64,000 nucleotides of DNA from Streptomyces sp. NRRL S-350 (GCF_000719705.1 NZ_JOHO01000019.1:55899-119898); one strand, 5' to 3'. Counted from the stretch's first letter, positions 35,401 through 43,593 are shown. Numbers and translations: made by a program. Notes: generated by a model from the letters alone, not told the origin.

Positions 35401-36341
35401 GGGCCGTACAGGTTGACCAGCGAGGCGGCGGGCAGGGCCCGGCCCACGGCGCGGGCGAGCCGCCGGGACAGCGCCTCGCCGCCGGAGAAGACCCGCGCCA
35501 GGCTGGTGCAGTCGGCGAAGCCCTCGGTGTCCAGCAGCGCCTGCAGCAGGGTGGGCACGCACTGCAGCGCGGTCACGCCGTGCCGCCGCACGGTGGCGAC
35601 CAGCGCCTCCGGGTCGCGGTACAGGCCGGGCGTGCCGGCCACCACACGGGCGCCGACCGCCGGGGCGAGGATCTCCCACTGGGCGGCGTCGAAGCTCATC
35701 GGGGTCTTCTGCAGCACGGTGACCCCGGGGTCGAGGTGCCCGGCGCCGAGCATCCAGCGCAGCTGGGAGACCACCGAGCGGTGCTCGATCATCACGCCCT
35801 TGGGGCGGCCGGTGCTGCCGGAGGTGTAGATCACGTAGGCCAGCGCCTCCGGCGCGGCGCCGTCCGCGGCCACCGGGTTGGTCTGCGGCGCGTCGTCGGG
35901 GGTGGCGACCACCGTGCCGGCCGGGGCCAGCGCGGCCAGCCGCCCGCGCAGGTGCTCCTGGGTGAGCACGATCCGGGTGCCGCTGTCCTCGATCATGTAG
36001 CGGAGCCGGTCCTCCGGGTACTCGGGCGACAGCGGCAGGTAGCCGGCTCCGGCGTACAGGACGCCCCAGACTCCGGCGACCAGTTCCACGGACGGCTCGA
36101 CGTGGAGGCCGACGCAGGTGTCTGCGCCGGCGCCCAGCCGGCGCAGGTGCGCGCCCAGTCGCCGGGCGGTCCCGGCCAGTTCGCGGAAGGTGAGGCCCCG
36201 GCCCTCGCCGATGACGGCCGGGGCGTCGGGCCGGGTGCGCACCTGCCGGTCGAGCAGGTCGGTGAGCGCGCCGCCGGCCGGGGCGCGGCGGGCGTGCGGG
36301 ACGGCGGGGGTGGCGGCGGAGACGGACGGGTCGATGCGCAT
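32409..36341 (-). CDS. indC: Indigoidine synthetase-like single-module NRPS (A-Ox-T-TE)
   Basis: A 1310-residue synthetase. The adenylation domain (about 25-475) has YTSGSTGRPKG at 172-182; residues read by eye as the specificity code give DAWQFGLINK, which I remember as the glutamine code of indigoidine synthetases. An FMN oxidase domain (about 530-850) is inserted before the A10 motif (ANGKVDLKAL, about 909-918), the hallmark of IndC/BpsA. The carrier domain has VGGNS with Ser970; the thioesterase has GFSFG around Ser1119 and GDHYG. Predicted product: the blue pigment indigoidine from two L-Gln. No indA, indB or PPTase gene is adjacent. BpsA is 1282 residues. Confidence 0.93.
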   Translation of the reverse strand: MRIDPSVSAATPAVPHARRAPAGGALTDLLDRQVRTRPDAPAVIGEGRGLTFRELAGTARRLGAHLRRLGAGADTCVGLHVEPSVELVAGVWGVLYAGAGYLPLSPEYPEDRLRYMIEDSGTRIVLTQEHLRGRLAALAPAGTVVATPDDAPQTNPVAADGAAPEALAYVIYTSGSTGRPKGVMIEHRSVVSQLRWMLGAGHLDPGVTVLQKTPMSFDAAQWEILAPAVGARVVAGTPGLYRDPEALVATVRRHGVTALQCVPTLLQALLDTEGFADCTSLARVFSGGEALSRRLARAVGRALPAASLVNLYGPTECTINATAHVVDPAEPGDGAGTVPIGRPVDDTQCHILDENRAPVGADGVGELYIGGVQLARGYLHRPELTEERFVPSPFTPGERLYRTGDLVRWNADGTIQFVGRADNQVKLRGYRVEPDEIARAIEEHTWVRRSAAVVTADERTGHHDLVACVELDPREAALMDQGNHGGHHQSKVGKLQVKAQLSDPGVRDRGQLAGRERVELPGRRESGTQRRETFARKTYRFYDGGPVTRDDLAALLAPRPADTFGRDLALLSFPELGRVLRWFGQFHSDERLLPKYAYASPGALYATQLYLETGGLDGLAAGLYYYHPVEHSLIRIAAAETREEAYLTLHFSGKHGAIEPVYKNNIREVLEFETGHMLGVLEEVLPEYGLDVRPLGLDPAVKDRLDVAAEDHYLGSFTVVRNGGAPRAECTELYVQVHDGRVDGLPGGLYRYADGALAHVADAVVESRHVIAINQSVHARAAFGITAVSRAPHEWLEYIALGTKLHHLQRNGRGLGFMSSGYSSRTGHPLPAARRIDEILAGHGIATGPSYFFLGGRVSEEQIRSEGMQEDAVHMKGPAEIIKDELADLLPDYMLPNRVLVVDALPLTANGKVDLKALAASDAVRTADARSAYVAPRTEDERWLAEAWGQALNYEDVSVADEFFAVGGNSLIAVALVHRINREFAVTLPLQVLFECPTLGDLAARIERARGRSGDGGEGGDAGGGGDGRADAAGSRLVPLHPGDSGRPVFCWPGLGGYPMNLRLLGREASDGRAFYGIQAHGINDGETPYPTIREMAAADVAELRRVQPEGPYTLWGFSFGARVAFEAAWQLEQAGRRVERLLLICPGNPQVRRDDGRQWGREASYADPAYVTILFGVFTGRIGGAELERCLAETTDEDTFVASVHRLLPDLDEEVIRRITGIVGETYEFEYSFRELAERRLSAPVTVFKAAGDDYSFIEGSSGYSAAPPTVVDLAGDHYGVLKEHGVTELAAAIRAVERIADEETTSGR

Positions 36342-36682
36342 GGGAAGTGCCTTCGGTGCGGGGTTCGGGGCCCCGGCGGCCTGCTCGCCAGGAGCGCCGG
36401 GTTCGTGATCCACCGTCGGCGGCCCGTTGTCCCACCCGCATGAGGCCGCGGTCCGGACCTTTCGCGGCCTCGTCCCGGCGCCCCCGGCCGCCCTGTCCCG
36501 GCCCGGGGGCGCCCTGTCCCGGCCGGGGGGGTGCGCGCAGGCCCAGCCCAGGGGCGCGCGGTCCCGCCCGGGGGGCGCGCGGTCCCGGCTCCGGTGCGCC
36601 GCCGTCCCGGGTGCGTCCCGGACATTCGTCCGTTCACGATCACGTAACCGAGCGGAAGCGAGCCCTCGGTAGCGTCGGTGGC
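36342..36682. other. Divergent region between NRPS and GNAT genes with repeats
   Basis: Between 36485 and 36590 lie four to five degenerate units of about 20-27 bp containing GGGGGCGCGCGGTCCCG or GGGGGCGCCCTGTCCCGG. The segment 36610-36660 is AT-richer (TTCGTCCGTTCACGATCACG) and may hold the GNAT promoter. No gene is seen. Confidence 0.55.
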
Positions 36683-37390
36683 ATGACGGCATCCCGCACT
36701 CGCCCCGAACGGCTCTGGCACCGGCCCTTCCGCAGGTCCGACCGCAGGTGCGCGGCGCCCGACGGCCAGGCCACCCGGCTGCTCGCGCTGACCGGCCCGG
36801 TACGGGTCGCCCGGTCGCACCCCCCGTCGCCCTCCCTCCCCGAGCGTCCGGCCGGCCCGGCGCCGGAGGCGCCGTCCCGGCTGTCCCTGCCGGACGGGAC
36901 GGAGCTGCTGCTGCGCGCCGCAGGGCCGGCCGACAAGGCGGCTGCCCTGGCGATGCACGGCCGCTGCTCCCCCGCCTCCCTGCGGCTGCGCTACCACGGC
37001 CCGGTCCGCGACGCCGACCGCCACCTCGACCACCTGCTGGACGCGCGGCACGGCCGCAGCCTGGCCGTGGAATCCCCCGACGGGCGGATCCTCGCCCTGG
37101 GGCACCTGATGTGGGACGACGGCGAGGCGGAGCTGGCCGTCCTGGTCGAGGACGCCTGGCAGCGGCACGGCCTGGGGCCGGCCCTGCTGCGGCGGCTGGC
37201 GGCGATGGCCGGGGCGGCCGGGATCGGGACGGTGTACGCGGTGACGCACGCCGCCAACACCGGCCTGATCGCCGCGATGCGCCGGTTGGAGGTGCCGCTG
37301 GACTTCGACGCCGAGGGCGGCACCCTGGTGATCACCGCGACGCTGGGCGCCGGGTACCCGGCCGCCCACACCCGCCACCCGGGCCGCTGA
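36683..37390 (+). CDS. GNAT family N-acetyltransferase
   Basis: A 235-residue protein. About 75 residues of low-complexity, Arg/Pro-rich sequence precede a GNAT domain: GTELLLRAAGPADKAAALAM, HGRCSPASLRLRYHGPVRDA, ELAVLVEDAWQRHGLGPALL (acetyl-CoA pyrophosphate loop, QRHGLG) and VTHAANTGLIAAMRRL. Acetyl acceptor unknown. ATG at 36683 has only a weak ribosome site. Divergent from the NRPS; nothing in indigoidine chemistry requires it. Confidence 0.82.
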   Translation: MTASRTRPERLWHRPFRRSDRRCAAPDGQATRLLALTGPVRVARSHPPSPSLPERPAGPAPEAPSRLSLPDGTELLLRAAGPADKAAALAMHGRCSPASLRLRYHGPVRDADRHLDHLLDARHGRSLAVESPDGRILALGHLMWDDGEAELAVLVEDAWQRHGLGPALLRRLAAMAGAAGIGTVYAVTHAANTGLIAAMRRLEVPLDFDAEGGTLVITATLGAGYPAAHTRHPGR

Positions 37391-37651
37391 TCATTTCTTC
37401 ACCAGATCCTCACCCGGGCACCCCGGGAACCCGGCGGCCCCGGTGGAGCGTCGTCAAGGGATGAAGGGTCGCTCCGTACACCGCCCTCCTCGACGGGCCG
37501 TCAGCAGCCCCCTCCGCCGCGTCACAGCAGGCGGCGCGGGGTCCGGATCGTCCGGTCGGGCGACGGAGTCGGTAGGCTGACCCCCGTCCCCGCCGCCCGA
37601 CGGCCCGTTATCCGGCCCGGGTGGTGCCGCAGCAAGGAGGAACCACTGAGC

Positions 37652-38914
37652 ATGGCAGGCACCGAATCGGAGCCCACAGGCGCACGCGACGCCTCGCTGC
37701 CGGCCCGCGCCAAGATCGCGGTCACGGCCGGCCGGGTCGCCGCCGCCGTGTCGCGCAAGGCCGGACGCGGGAGCGGCTCGGTGATCGGCGGCAAGGTCGC
37801 CCTCAAGCTCGACCCCGACCTGCTCGCCACCCTCGCCGACCACCTCGACGTCGTCCTGGTCAGCGCGACCAACGGCAAGACCACCACCACCCGCCTGATC
37901 GCCGAGGCCCTGCGCGCCGCCGGCCCGGTGGTCTCCAACGCCCTCGGCGCCAACATGCCGGCCGGCATCACCTCCGCCCTGGCGGGCGGCACCGAGGCCC
38001 GCTTCGGCGTGATCGAGGTCGACGAGAAGTACCTGGCGACGGTCGCCCGCGACACCCGCCCCAAGGCGATCGCCCTGCTCAACCTCTCCCGCGACCAGCT
38101 CGACCGCGCCGCCGAGACGCGGATGATGGCCGAGAAGTGGCGCGAGGGCCTGCAGGACAGCGAGGCCGTGGTCATCGCCAACGCCGACGACCCCCTGGTG
38201 ACGTGGGCCGCCTCCTCCTGCAAGAAGGTGGTCTGGGTGGCCGCCGGACAGGCCTGGAAGGAGGACGCCTGGTCCTGCCCCGCCTGCGGCGGCGTGATGC
38301 AGCGCCCCGGCGACGACTGGTTCTGCCAGGACTGCGGCTTCCGCCGCCCCAACCCGCACTGGGCGCTCCAGGGCACCCACGTGATCGACCCGCAGCGCGG
38401 CGCCTGGCCGATCCAGCTGCAGCTGCCCGGCCGCGCCAACCTGGCCAACGCCACCAGCTCGGCCGCCGTCGCCGCCGTGTTCGGCGTCTCCCCGCAGATC
38501 GCCCTGGAGCGGATGCGCTCGGTGACCGCCGTGGCCGGCCGCTACGACGTGGTCCAGTACCAGGGCCGCGACATCCGGCTGCTGCTGGCCAAGAACCCGG
38601 CCGGCTGGCTGGAGACCTTCTCGCTGATCGACGGCCCGCCCGCCCCGGTGATCCTCTCCGTCAACGCCCTCGACGCCGACGGCACCGACACCTCCTGGCT
38701 GTGGGACGTCGACTACGAGCGCCTCGCCGGGCACCCGGTCTTCGTGATGGGCCAGCGCAAGCTGGACCTGGCCGTCCGCCTCGAGGTCGCCGGACTTCAG
38801 TTCCACGTGGTCGACACCCTGGAGCAGGCCGTCCGGATGGCCCCGCCCGGCCGGATCGAGGCCATCGCCAACTACACCGCCTTCCAGCAGCTGCGGAAGG
38901 CCGTGGCCGGCTGA
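37652..38914 (+). CDS. murT: Lipid II isoglutaminyl synthase, glutamine-activating Mur-ligase subunit MurT
   Basis: A 420-residue Mur-ligase homologue. It has the ATP loop SATNGKTTTT at 71-80, the middle domain with EVDEKYLA, a zinc ribbon inserted near 209-230 (SCPACGG and FCQDCGF), and the C-terminal DUF1727 domain (NYTAFQQLRKA). With GatD it amidates the alpha-carboxyl of D-Glu in the peptidoglycan stem of lipid II, at the inner membrane face. ATG at 37652 lies 11 bp after GGAGGAA. gatD follows after 46 bp, an operon. Confidence 0.95.
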   Translation: MAGTESEPTGARDASLPARAKIAVTAGRVAAAVSRKAGRGSGSVIGGKVALKLDPDLLATLADHLDVVLVSATNGKTTTTRLIAEALRAAGPVVSNALGANMPAGITSALAGGTEARFGVIEVDEKYLATVARDTRPKAIALLNLSRDQLDRAAETRMMAEKWREGLQDSEAVVIANADDPLVTWAASSCKKVVWVAAGQAWKEDAWSCPACGGVMQRPGDDWFCQDCGFRRPNPHWALQGTHVIDPQRGAWPIQLQLPGRANLANATSSAAVAAVFGVSPQIALERMRSVTAVAGRYDVVQYQGRDIRLLLAKNPAGWLETFSLIDGPPAPVILSVNALDADGTDTSWLWDVDYERLAGHPVFVMGQRKLDLAVRLEVAGLQFHVVDTLEQAVRMAPPGRIEAIANYTAFQQLRKAVAG

Positions 38915-38960
38915 TGCCGCGCCCGCACGCCCACCTTTACGCGACGGAAGGCCTTCGAGG

Positions 38961-39689
38961 ATGAGTGAGAGCAGCCTGCGCGTGGTCTGGGTCTACCCGG
39001 ACCTGCTCAGCACCTACGGGGACCGGGGCAACGCCCTGGTCGTGGAGCGCCGGGCCCGCCAGCGCCACCTCAACGTGACCAGGATCGACGTCCGCTCCGA
39101 CCAGGCGATCCCCACCAGCGGTGACATCTACCTGATCGGCGGCGGCGAGGACCGCCCGCAGCGCCTGGCCGCCGAACGCCTGCGCGCCGACAGCGGCCTG
39201 ATCCGGGCCTCCGAGAACGGCGCGATCATCTTCGGCGTCTGCGCGGGCTTCCAGATCATGGGCCACGAGTTCATCAACGACCTCGGCGAGCGCGAGCCCG
39301 GCCTCGGCCTGCTCGACGTCTGGACCGCGCGCGGCGAGGGCGCCCGCTGCGTCGGCGACGTCCTGGCCGACGTCGACCCCCGGCTCGGCCTGCCTCAGCT
39401 GACCGGCTTCGAGAACCACCAGGGCATCACCCACCTCGGCCAGGGCGTCCAGCCGTTCGCGAACGTCAGCGTCGGCCGGGGCAACGGCACCGGCGACGGC
39501 ACCGAGGGCGCCTGGCGGGACACCGTCTTCGGCACCTACCTGCACGGCCCCGTCCTGGCGCGCAACCCTGCCGTGGCCGACATGCTGATCAAGCTGGCAC
39601 TGGACGTCAACGCCCTCCCGCCGGCCGACACCACCTGGTACGACGCGCTGCGCGCCGAGCGCATCGCCGCCGCGACGCGCCCCGCCTAG
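38961..39689 (+). CDS. gatD: Lipid II isoglutaminyl synthase, glutaminase subunit GatD
   Basis: A 242-residue class I glutamine amidotransferase of the CobB/CobQ type. VYPDLLSTYGDRGNA at the start, FGVCAGFQIMGHEF with the nucleophile Cys94, and GTYLHGPVLARNP with the catalytic His are visible. It supplies ammonia to MurT for D-Glu amidation. Length and pairing are standard for Gram-positive bacteria. The gene follows murT on the same strand. Confidence 0.95.
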   Translation: MSESSLRVVWVYPDLLSTYGDRGNALVVERRARQRHLNVTRIDVRSDQAIPTSGDIYLIGGGEDRPQRLAAERLRADSGLIRASENGAIIFGVCAGFQIMGHEFINDLGEREPGLGLLDVWTARGEGARCVGDVLADVDPRLGLPQLTGFENHQGITHLGQGVQPFANVSVGRGNGTGDGTEGAWRDTVFGTYLHGPVLARNPAVADMLIKLALDVNALPPADTTWYDALRAERIAAATRPA

Positions 39690-40040
39690 TACGCCCGACC
39701 GCCCCGCCCGGGTGCCCGCCATGCGGTCACCCGGCCCGCGGGCGGCCCCGGACGTACGACAATGGGGCTGCCTACTGCACACCCTCCTCGGCAGCAGGCC
39801 GCATTTCCGCGCGGGGGCGCCGACGGCGCCGTCCCCGCGTCGGCTCCTGCCCGGCCGGACCAGGGGTCGTATGCTCGACACCACGGCCGATTCGGGACGT
39901 TCCGTCCTGATCGGCCGCTCCTTCACCCCACGGCCACCTCCCCGCCACCCCGGCGCGGGAGCGCCCCGTCACGGTGACGGCTCGTCGTCCCAGCCTGTGG
40001 TCCGGCCGTTCCTCGGTTCTGCTCGGGAGTTGCAAAGCTA
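39690..40040. other. Intergenic region upstream of pfkA
   Basis: A 351-bp stretch without a credible gene. A TATGCT box at 39870-39875 could be a -10 element, but no fitting -35 is seen at the right distance. No strong hairpin was found. Confidence 0.45.
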
Positions 40041-41066
40041 ATGCGTATCGGAGTGCTGACCAGCGGCGGTGACTGCCCCGGACTGAACGCGGTGATCCGT
40101 TCCGTGGTCCACCGCGGGGTGGTCGACCACGGCGACGAGATCATCGGGTTCGAGGACGGGTGGCGCGGGTTCCTGGAGGGCCACCACCGCCCCCTGACCC
40201 TGGACTCGGTGAGCGGCATCCTGGCCCAGGGCGGCACCATCCTCGGTTCCTCCCGGGTCCAGCCCAGCCACCTGCGCGACGGCGTGGAGCGGGCCAAGAA
40301 GTACTGCTCCGACCTCGGCCTGGACGCCGTCATCCCGATCGGCGGCGAGGGCACGCTGAAGGCCGCCAAGCTGATGAGCGACGCGGGCCTGCCGATCGTC
40401 GGCGTGCCGAAGACCATCGACAACGACATCGCCGCCACCGACGTGACCTTCGGCTTCGACACCGCCGTCTCGGTCGCCACCGACGCGCTGGACCGGCTGA
40501 AGACCACCGCCGAGTCCCACCAGCGGGTCATGGTCGTCGAGGTCATGGGCCGGCACACCGGCTGGATCGCGCTGAACGCGGGCATGGCGGCCGGTGCGCA
40601 CGCCATCGTCGTCCCGGAGCGCCCGTTCCACATCGACAAGCTGACCGCCGTCGTCCGCGAACGCTTCGACCGCCAGAAGAAGTTCGCCATCGTGGTCTGC
40701 GCCGAGGGCGCCAAGCCCGAAGCCGGCACGATGCACTGGGAGGAGGGCACCAAGGACATCTACGGCCACGAGCGCTTCACCGGCATCGCCACCCAGCTCT
40801 CCCGCGAACTGGAGCACCGCCTCGGCAAGGAGGCCCGACCGGTCATCCTCGGCCACACCCAGCGCGGCGGCACCCCGACCGCCTACGACCGGGTGCTCGC
40901 CACCCGCTTCGGCTGGCACGCCGTCGAGGCCGTCCACAAGGGCGCCTTCGGGCACATCACCGCGCTGCAGGGCACCAACATCAACCTGGTGCCACTGGCG
41001 GAGGCCGTCGCCGAGCTGAAGACCGTCCCGCAGGAGCGCTACCTGGAGGCCGAGACGGTCCTCTGA
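40041..41066 (+). CDS. pfkA: 6-phosphofructokinase (group III, probably ATP-dependent)
   Basis: A 341-residue glycolytic enzyme phosphorylating fructose-6-phosphate. MRIGVLTSGGDCPGLNAVIR binds the nucleotide, IGGEGTLKAA and VPKTIDNDI form the catalytic site, and EVMGRHTGWIAL binds the sugar phosphate. The Gly in GGEGT is the residue associated with ATP use, whereas Asp marks pyrophosphate enzymes; the Lys in PKTIDND is shared with the pyrophosphate group. Streptomyces enzymes of this group are ATP-dependent. ATG at 40041 follows GGGAG. Confidence 0.95.
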   Translation: MRIGVLTSGGDCPGLNAVIRSVVHRGVVDHGDEIIGFEDGWRGFLEGHHRPLTLDSVSGILAQGGTILGSSRVQPSHLRDGVERAKKYCSDLGLDAVIPIGGEGTLKAAKLMSDAGLPIVGVPKTIDNDIAATDVTFGFDTAVSVATDALDRLKTTAESHQRVMVVEVMGRHTGWIALNAGMAAGAHAIVVPERPFHIDKLTAVVRERFDRQKKFAIVVCAEGAKPEAGTMHWEEGTKDIYGHERFTGIATQLSRELEHRLGKEARPVILGHTQRGGTPTAYDRVLATRFGWHAVEAVHKGAFGHITALQGTNINLVPLAEAVAELKTVPQERYLEAETVL

Positions 41067-41076
41067 CCTCCGCCCT

Positions 41077-41108
41077 CACCCGAACACCCGAACACCCGAA
41101 CACCCGAC
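41077..41108. repeat. Short tandem repeat CGAACACC
   Basis: Three perfect 8-bp units (ACCCGAAC phase) and a partial fourth follow the pfkA stop. Confidence 0.6.
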
Positions 41109-41184
41109 GGCCCCCGACCCGCCCGGCGGTTTCCGGCGGTCGCCGTGGCACGCGGTCGGTCGTCCGGGCGCGAGGAGTTCGACC

Positions 41185-41218
41185 GGACGCTCGGCCGGGG
41201 TTTCCCGGCCGAGCGTCC
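41185..41218. terminator. Bidirectional terminator between pfkA and the epimerase-like gene
   Basis: GGACGCTCGGCCGGG (41185-41199) and CCCGGCCGAGCGTCC (41204-41218) form a perfect 15-bp stem with a 4-base loop, five bases before the epimerase-like stop codon. Confidence 0.88.
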
Positions 41219-41223
41219 GCGTC

Positions 41224-42255
41224 TCAGAACCGGGCCGGGAGGTCGGTCGCGGCGCTGAAGCTCTTCCGGTCACCGACCACCGGGCCCGCTTCACCGCCGG
41301 GCAGCCCGAGCGCCGCGCGGTACCAGCCGGCGGCTTCCGGGAGGCGGGCGAGCGGGCCGGGACCGGGCGGGCAGGCGGCGAGCCGCCAGATGTCCTCGCT
41401 GCGGTACCAGTGGTCGCGGGCGACCAGGCCGAACTGCCGCTCGGAGACCCGGCCGGGCGCGGCGGCCAGCAGCCGGCGGCACTCGTCCCACGGCACGTCC
41501 GGGCCCTCCGGGGCGGCCAGCAGGCCGAGGTCGGCCAGCGCGGCGACCAGGTCGCCGCTGCGGACCGGGTCCGGGTGGGAGGCGTGGTGGACGCCGGGCG
41601 GTGCGGCAGGCCCGTCCAGGGCGAGCGCGGTGATCAGCCGGGCCAGGTCGGTGCGCTCCACCATCGAGAGCCGGGCCTCGCCGCCCTCCCAGCGGACCGG
41701 CACCCGGCGGACCACTTCGGCCAGGGCGGGCACCACCCAGCGGTCGCCCGTCCCGGTCACCAGACCGGGGCGCAGCACGCACGCACCGGTGTCCAGGGCG
41801 TGGCGCTCGCCGAGCAGGCGGGTGCGGCTGGCCTCGGACAGCGGGGCGGGCGGCACCTCGTCGACCGCGATCCCGGCGTGCGGGCCCTCGCCGTAGACGG
41901 CCGCCGTCGAGAGGTGGACGATCCGGTGCACCCCGGCGCGGGTGGCGGCCGCCATCAGGGCGGCCGTGCCCCGGACGTTCACCGCCTCGCACTCCTCGGC
42001 GCCGCCGTCGACCCGGGCGGCCAGGTGGACGAGCACCGTGGCGCCCTCGCAGAGGGCCGCCGGCGCCGCCGCGTCGGCGAGGTCGCCCGGCACCCAGGCG
42101 GCGCCCCGGCCGGCGCTCTGCGGCACCCTGCGGGCCAGCGCGCGCACCCGTGCGCCGCGGGCCACGAGTGCCGCGAGGACCGCGGAACCGATGAAGCCGG
42201 TCGCCCCGGTCAGCGCGACCGTGGTCCGCGCCGCGGCGCTGTGTTCCGTCGCCAT
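41224..42255 (-). CDS. NAD(P)-dependent epimerase/dehydratase-like protein lacking the catalytic Tyr
   Basis: A 343-residue extended-SDR protein. VALTGATGFIGSAVLAALVA binds the dinucleotide, LVHLAARVDGG and IVHLSTAAVYGEG follow the epimerase pattern. Where YxxxK is expected the sequence reads EASRTRLLGERHAL, with neither Tyr nor a fitting Lys, so ordinary oxidoreductase chemistry is doubtful; it may be an NmrA-like sensor or have changed function. ATG at 42255 follows GGGAGG. A TetR-type palindrome stands 17 bp upstream of the ATG. Confidence 0.8.
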   Translation of the reverse strand: MATEHSAAARTTVALTGATGFIGSAVLAALVARGARVRALARRVPQSAGRGAAWVPGDLADAAAPAALCEGATVLVHLAARVDGGAEECEAVNVRGTAALMAAATRAGVHRIVHLSTAAVYGEGPHAGIAVDEVPPAPLSEASRTRLLGERHALDTGACVLRPGLVTGTGDRWVVPALAEVVRRVPVRWEGGEARLSMVERTDLARLITALALDGPAAPPGVHHASHPDPVRSGDLVAALADLGLLAAPEGPDVPWDECRRLLAAAPGRVSERQFGLVARDHWYRSEDIWRLAACPPGPGPLARLPEAAGWYRAALGLPGGEAGPVVGDRKSFSAATDLPARF

Positions 42256-42271
42256 GCCTGGGGCCTCCCTG

Positions 42272-42283
42272 CCGACCGGTCGG
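42272..42283. promoter_or_regulatory. TetR-type palindromic operator
   Basis: The 12-bp perfect palindrome CCGACCGGTCGG resembles operators of many streptomycete TetR repressors. It lies between a possible -10 box of the epimerase-like gene (TAGACT on the minus strand, 42292-42287) and its ATG. No TetR gene is in the window. Confidence 0.5.
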
Positions 42284-42345
42284 TCAGTCTAGCCAGCGGG
42301 CCGCCCGGTGGGGAGAGCCCGGACGGAGGGGGTGGGGGCACGGGC

Positions 42346-42364
42346 CGAGGTAAGGCCCACCTAG
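42346..42364. promoter_or_regulatory. Iron-box-like (IdeR/DmdR) operator before the CtaG-type gene
   Basis: CGAGGTAAGGCCCACCTAG compares with the remembered actinobacterial iron-box consensus TTAGGTTAGGCTCACCTAA, with most of the central AGGTNAGGCNCACCTA kept. It overlaps a possible -10 hexamer TAGGCT (42362-42367), a repressing position. Confidence 0.5.
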
Positions 42365-42436
42365 GCTGTGTGCCAAGCAAAACGGGCGAACCGGACCCGG
42401 TCCCGGGGCCACGAGGACGGAAAGCAGGACCCGCCG

Positions 42437-43507
42437 ATGGGCGACGGAATGTCAGGAATGCACCACCACGGCGGGATGACCCAGCTGGGTCCGTTCAGCT
42501 TCTCCACCATGTGGACCTGGTCCCCGGACTGGGTGTTCCTGCTCGCCGGGCTGGTCGTCCTGGGCCTCTACGCGGCGGGCGTGGTCCGGCTCCACCGGCG
42601 CGGCGACCGCTGGCCGATCGGGCGGATGGTCGGCTGGGCGGCCGGTGTCGCCAGCATGCTGGCCGTCACCTGCACCGGGCTGAACGACTACGGCATGGTG
42701 CTGTTCAGCGCGCACATGATCCAGCACATGGTGCTCTCCATGCTGACGCCGATCCTGCTGCTGCTCGGCGCCCCGATCACGCTGGCGCTGCGGGCGCTGC
42801 GCCCGGCCGGCAAGGGGCGCCCGCGCGGGCCCCGCGAGCTGCTGGTGGCACTGCTGCACAGCCGGTACGTCCGGGTGGTCTCCCATCCGGCGTTCACCAT
42901 CCCGTTGTTCATCGCGAGCCTGTACGGGGTCTACTTCACCCCGCTGTTCGACACCCTGATGCAGTACCGCCTCGGGCACGTCTTCATGATGGTGCACTTC
43001 CTGTTCACCGGTCTGGCGTTCTTCTGGCCGATCATGGGTGTGGACCCGGGCCCGCACCGCCCCGGCCACGTCATGCGGATCATCGAACTGTTCATGGGCA
43101 TGCCGTTCCACGCGTTCTTCGGGGTGGCGGTGATGATGGCCGGCCACCCGCTGGTCACCACCTTCACCGCGGCGGGCGCGCCACCGGGGACGAACCTGCT
43201 GGAGGACCAGAAGCTGGCCGGCGGCATCACCTGGGCGTTCGGCGAGATCCCGACGGCGATCGTGCTGATCGCCCTGGTCTACCAGTGGATGGGCTCCGAG
43301 CAGCGGCACGCCCGCCGTCGCGACCGCGCCGAGGAGCGTTCCGGCGACGCCGAGCTGGAGGCGTACAACGCCTACCTGGCGTCGCTGCACAAGGGCGACC
43401 GGCCCCGGGGCGCGGGCCCGGCGTCCGCGCCGGCCGCGTCGACCGCGCAGGGCGCCCAGACGGCTGCTGCCGCCGCGCCGACCGTCCCGGCGGCCGAGGC
43501 GGGCTGA
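42437..43507 (+). CDS. Cytochrome c oxidase assembly-type (Caa3_CtaG) membrane protein
   Basis: A 356-residue protein with about eight membrane segments. It begins MGDGMSGMHHHGGM, a Met/His-rich stretch that could bind copper. FSAHMIQHMVLSMLTPILLL, GHVFMMVHFLFTGLAFFWPI and HAFFGVAVMM are the conserved His/Met-containing helices of the Caa3_CtaG family, implicated in copper delivery to cytochrome oxidase. The C-terminal 60 residues are charged then Ala/Pro-rich. ATG at 42437 follows AGGAC. An iron-box-like site upstream suggests control by iron. Confidence 0.9.
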   Translation: MGDGMSGMHHHGGMTQLGPFSFSTMWTWSPDWVFLLAGLVVLGLYAAGVVRLHRRGDRWPIGRMVGWAAGVASMLAVTCTGLNDYGMVLFSAHMIQHMVLSMLTPILLLLGAPITLALRALRPAGKGRPRGPRELLVALLHSRYVRVVSHPAFTIPLFIASLYGVYFTPLFDTLMQYRLGHVFMMVHFLFTGLAFFWPIMGVDPGPHRPGHVMRIIELFMGMPFHAFFGVAVMMAGHPLVTTFTAAGAPPGTNLLEDQKLAGGITWAFGEIPTAIVLIALVYQWMGSEQRHARRRDRAEERSGDAELEAYNAYLASLHKGDRPRGAGPASAPAASTAQGAQTAAAAAPTVPAAEAG

Positions 43508-43521
43508 GCCCGGCCCCCGGC

Positions 43522-43593
43522 TCCGCCGCCGGAACCCCCGTTCCCGGGAACCCCCGTTCCGCCGCCGGAACCCCCGTTCCCGGGAACCCCCGT
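43522..43593. repeat. 36-bp tandem duplication
   Basis: Two perfect 36-bp copies (43522-43557 and 43558-43593), each containing GGAACCCCCGTTCC-type palindromic cores, are followed by the start of a third copy that turns into an inverted arm. Confidence 0.8.

Noticed and set aside
31875..36443. A 1522-codon plus-strand frame covering the NRPS
   Set aside because: The NRPS on the opposite strand has all expected motifs in order; this frame has none and is its shadow.
37454..38806. Minus-strand 450-codon frame over murT
   Set aside because: MurT and GatD motifs on the plus strand are complete; this is a shadow frame.
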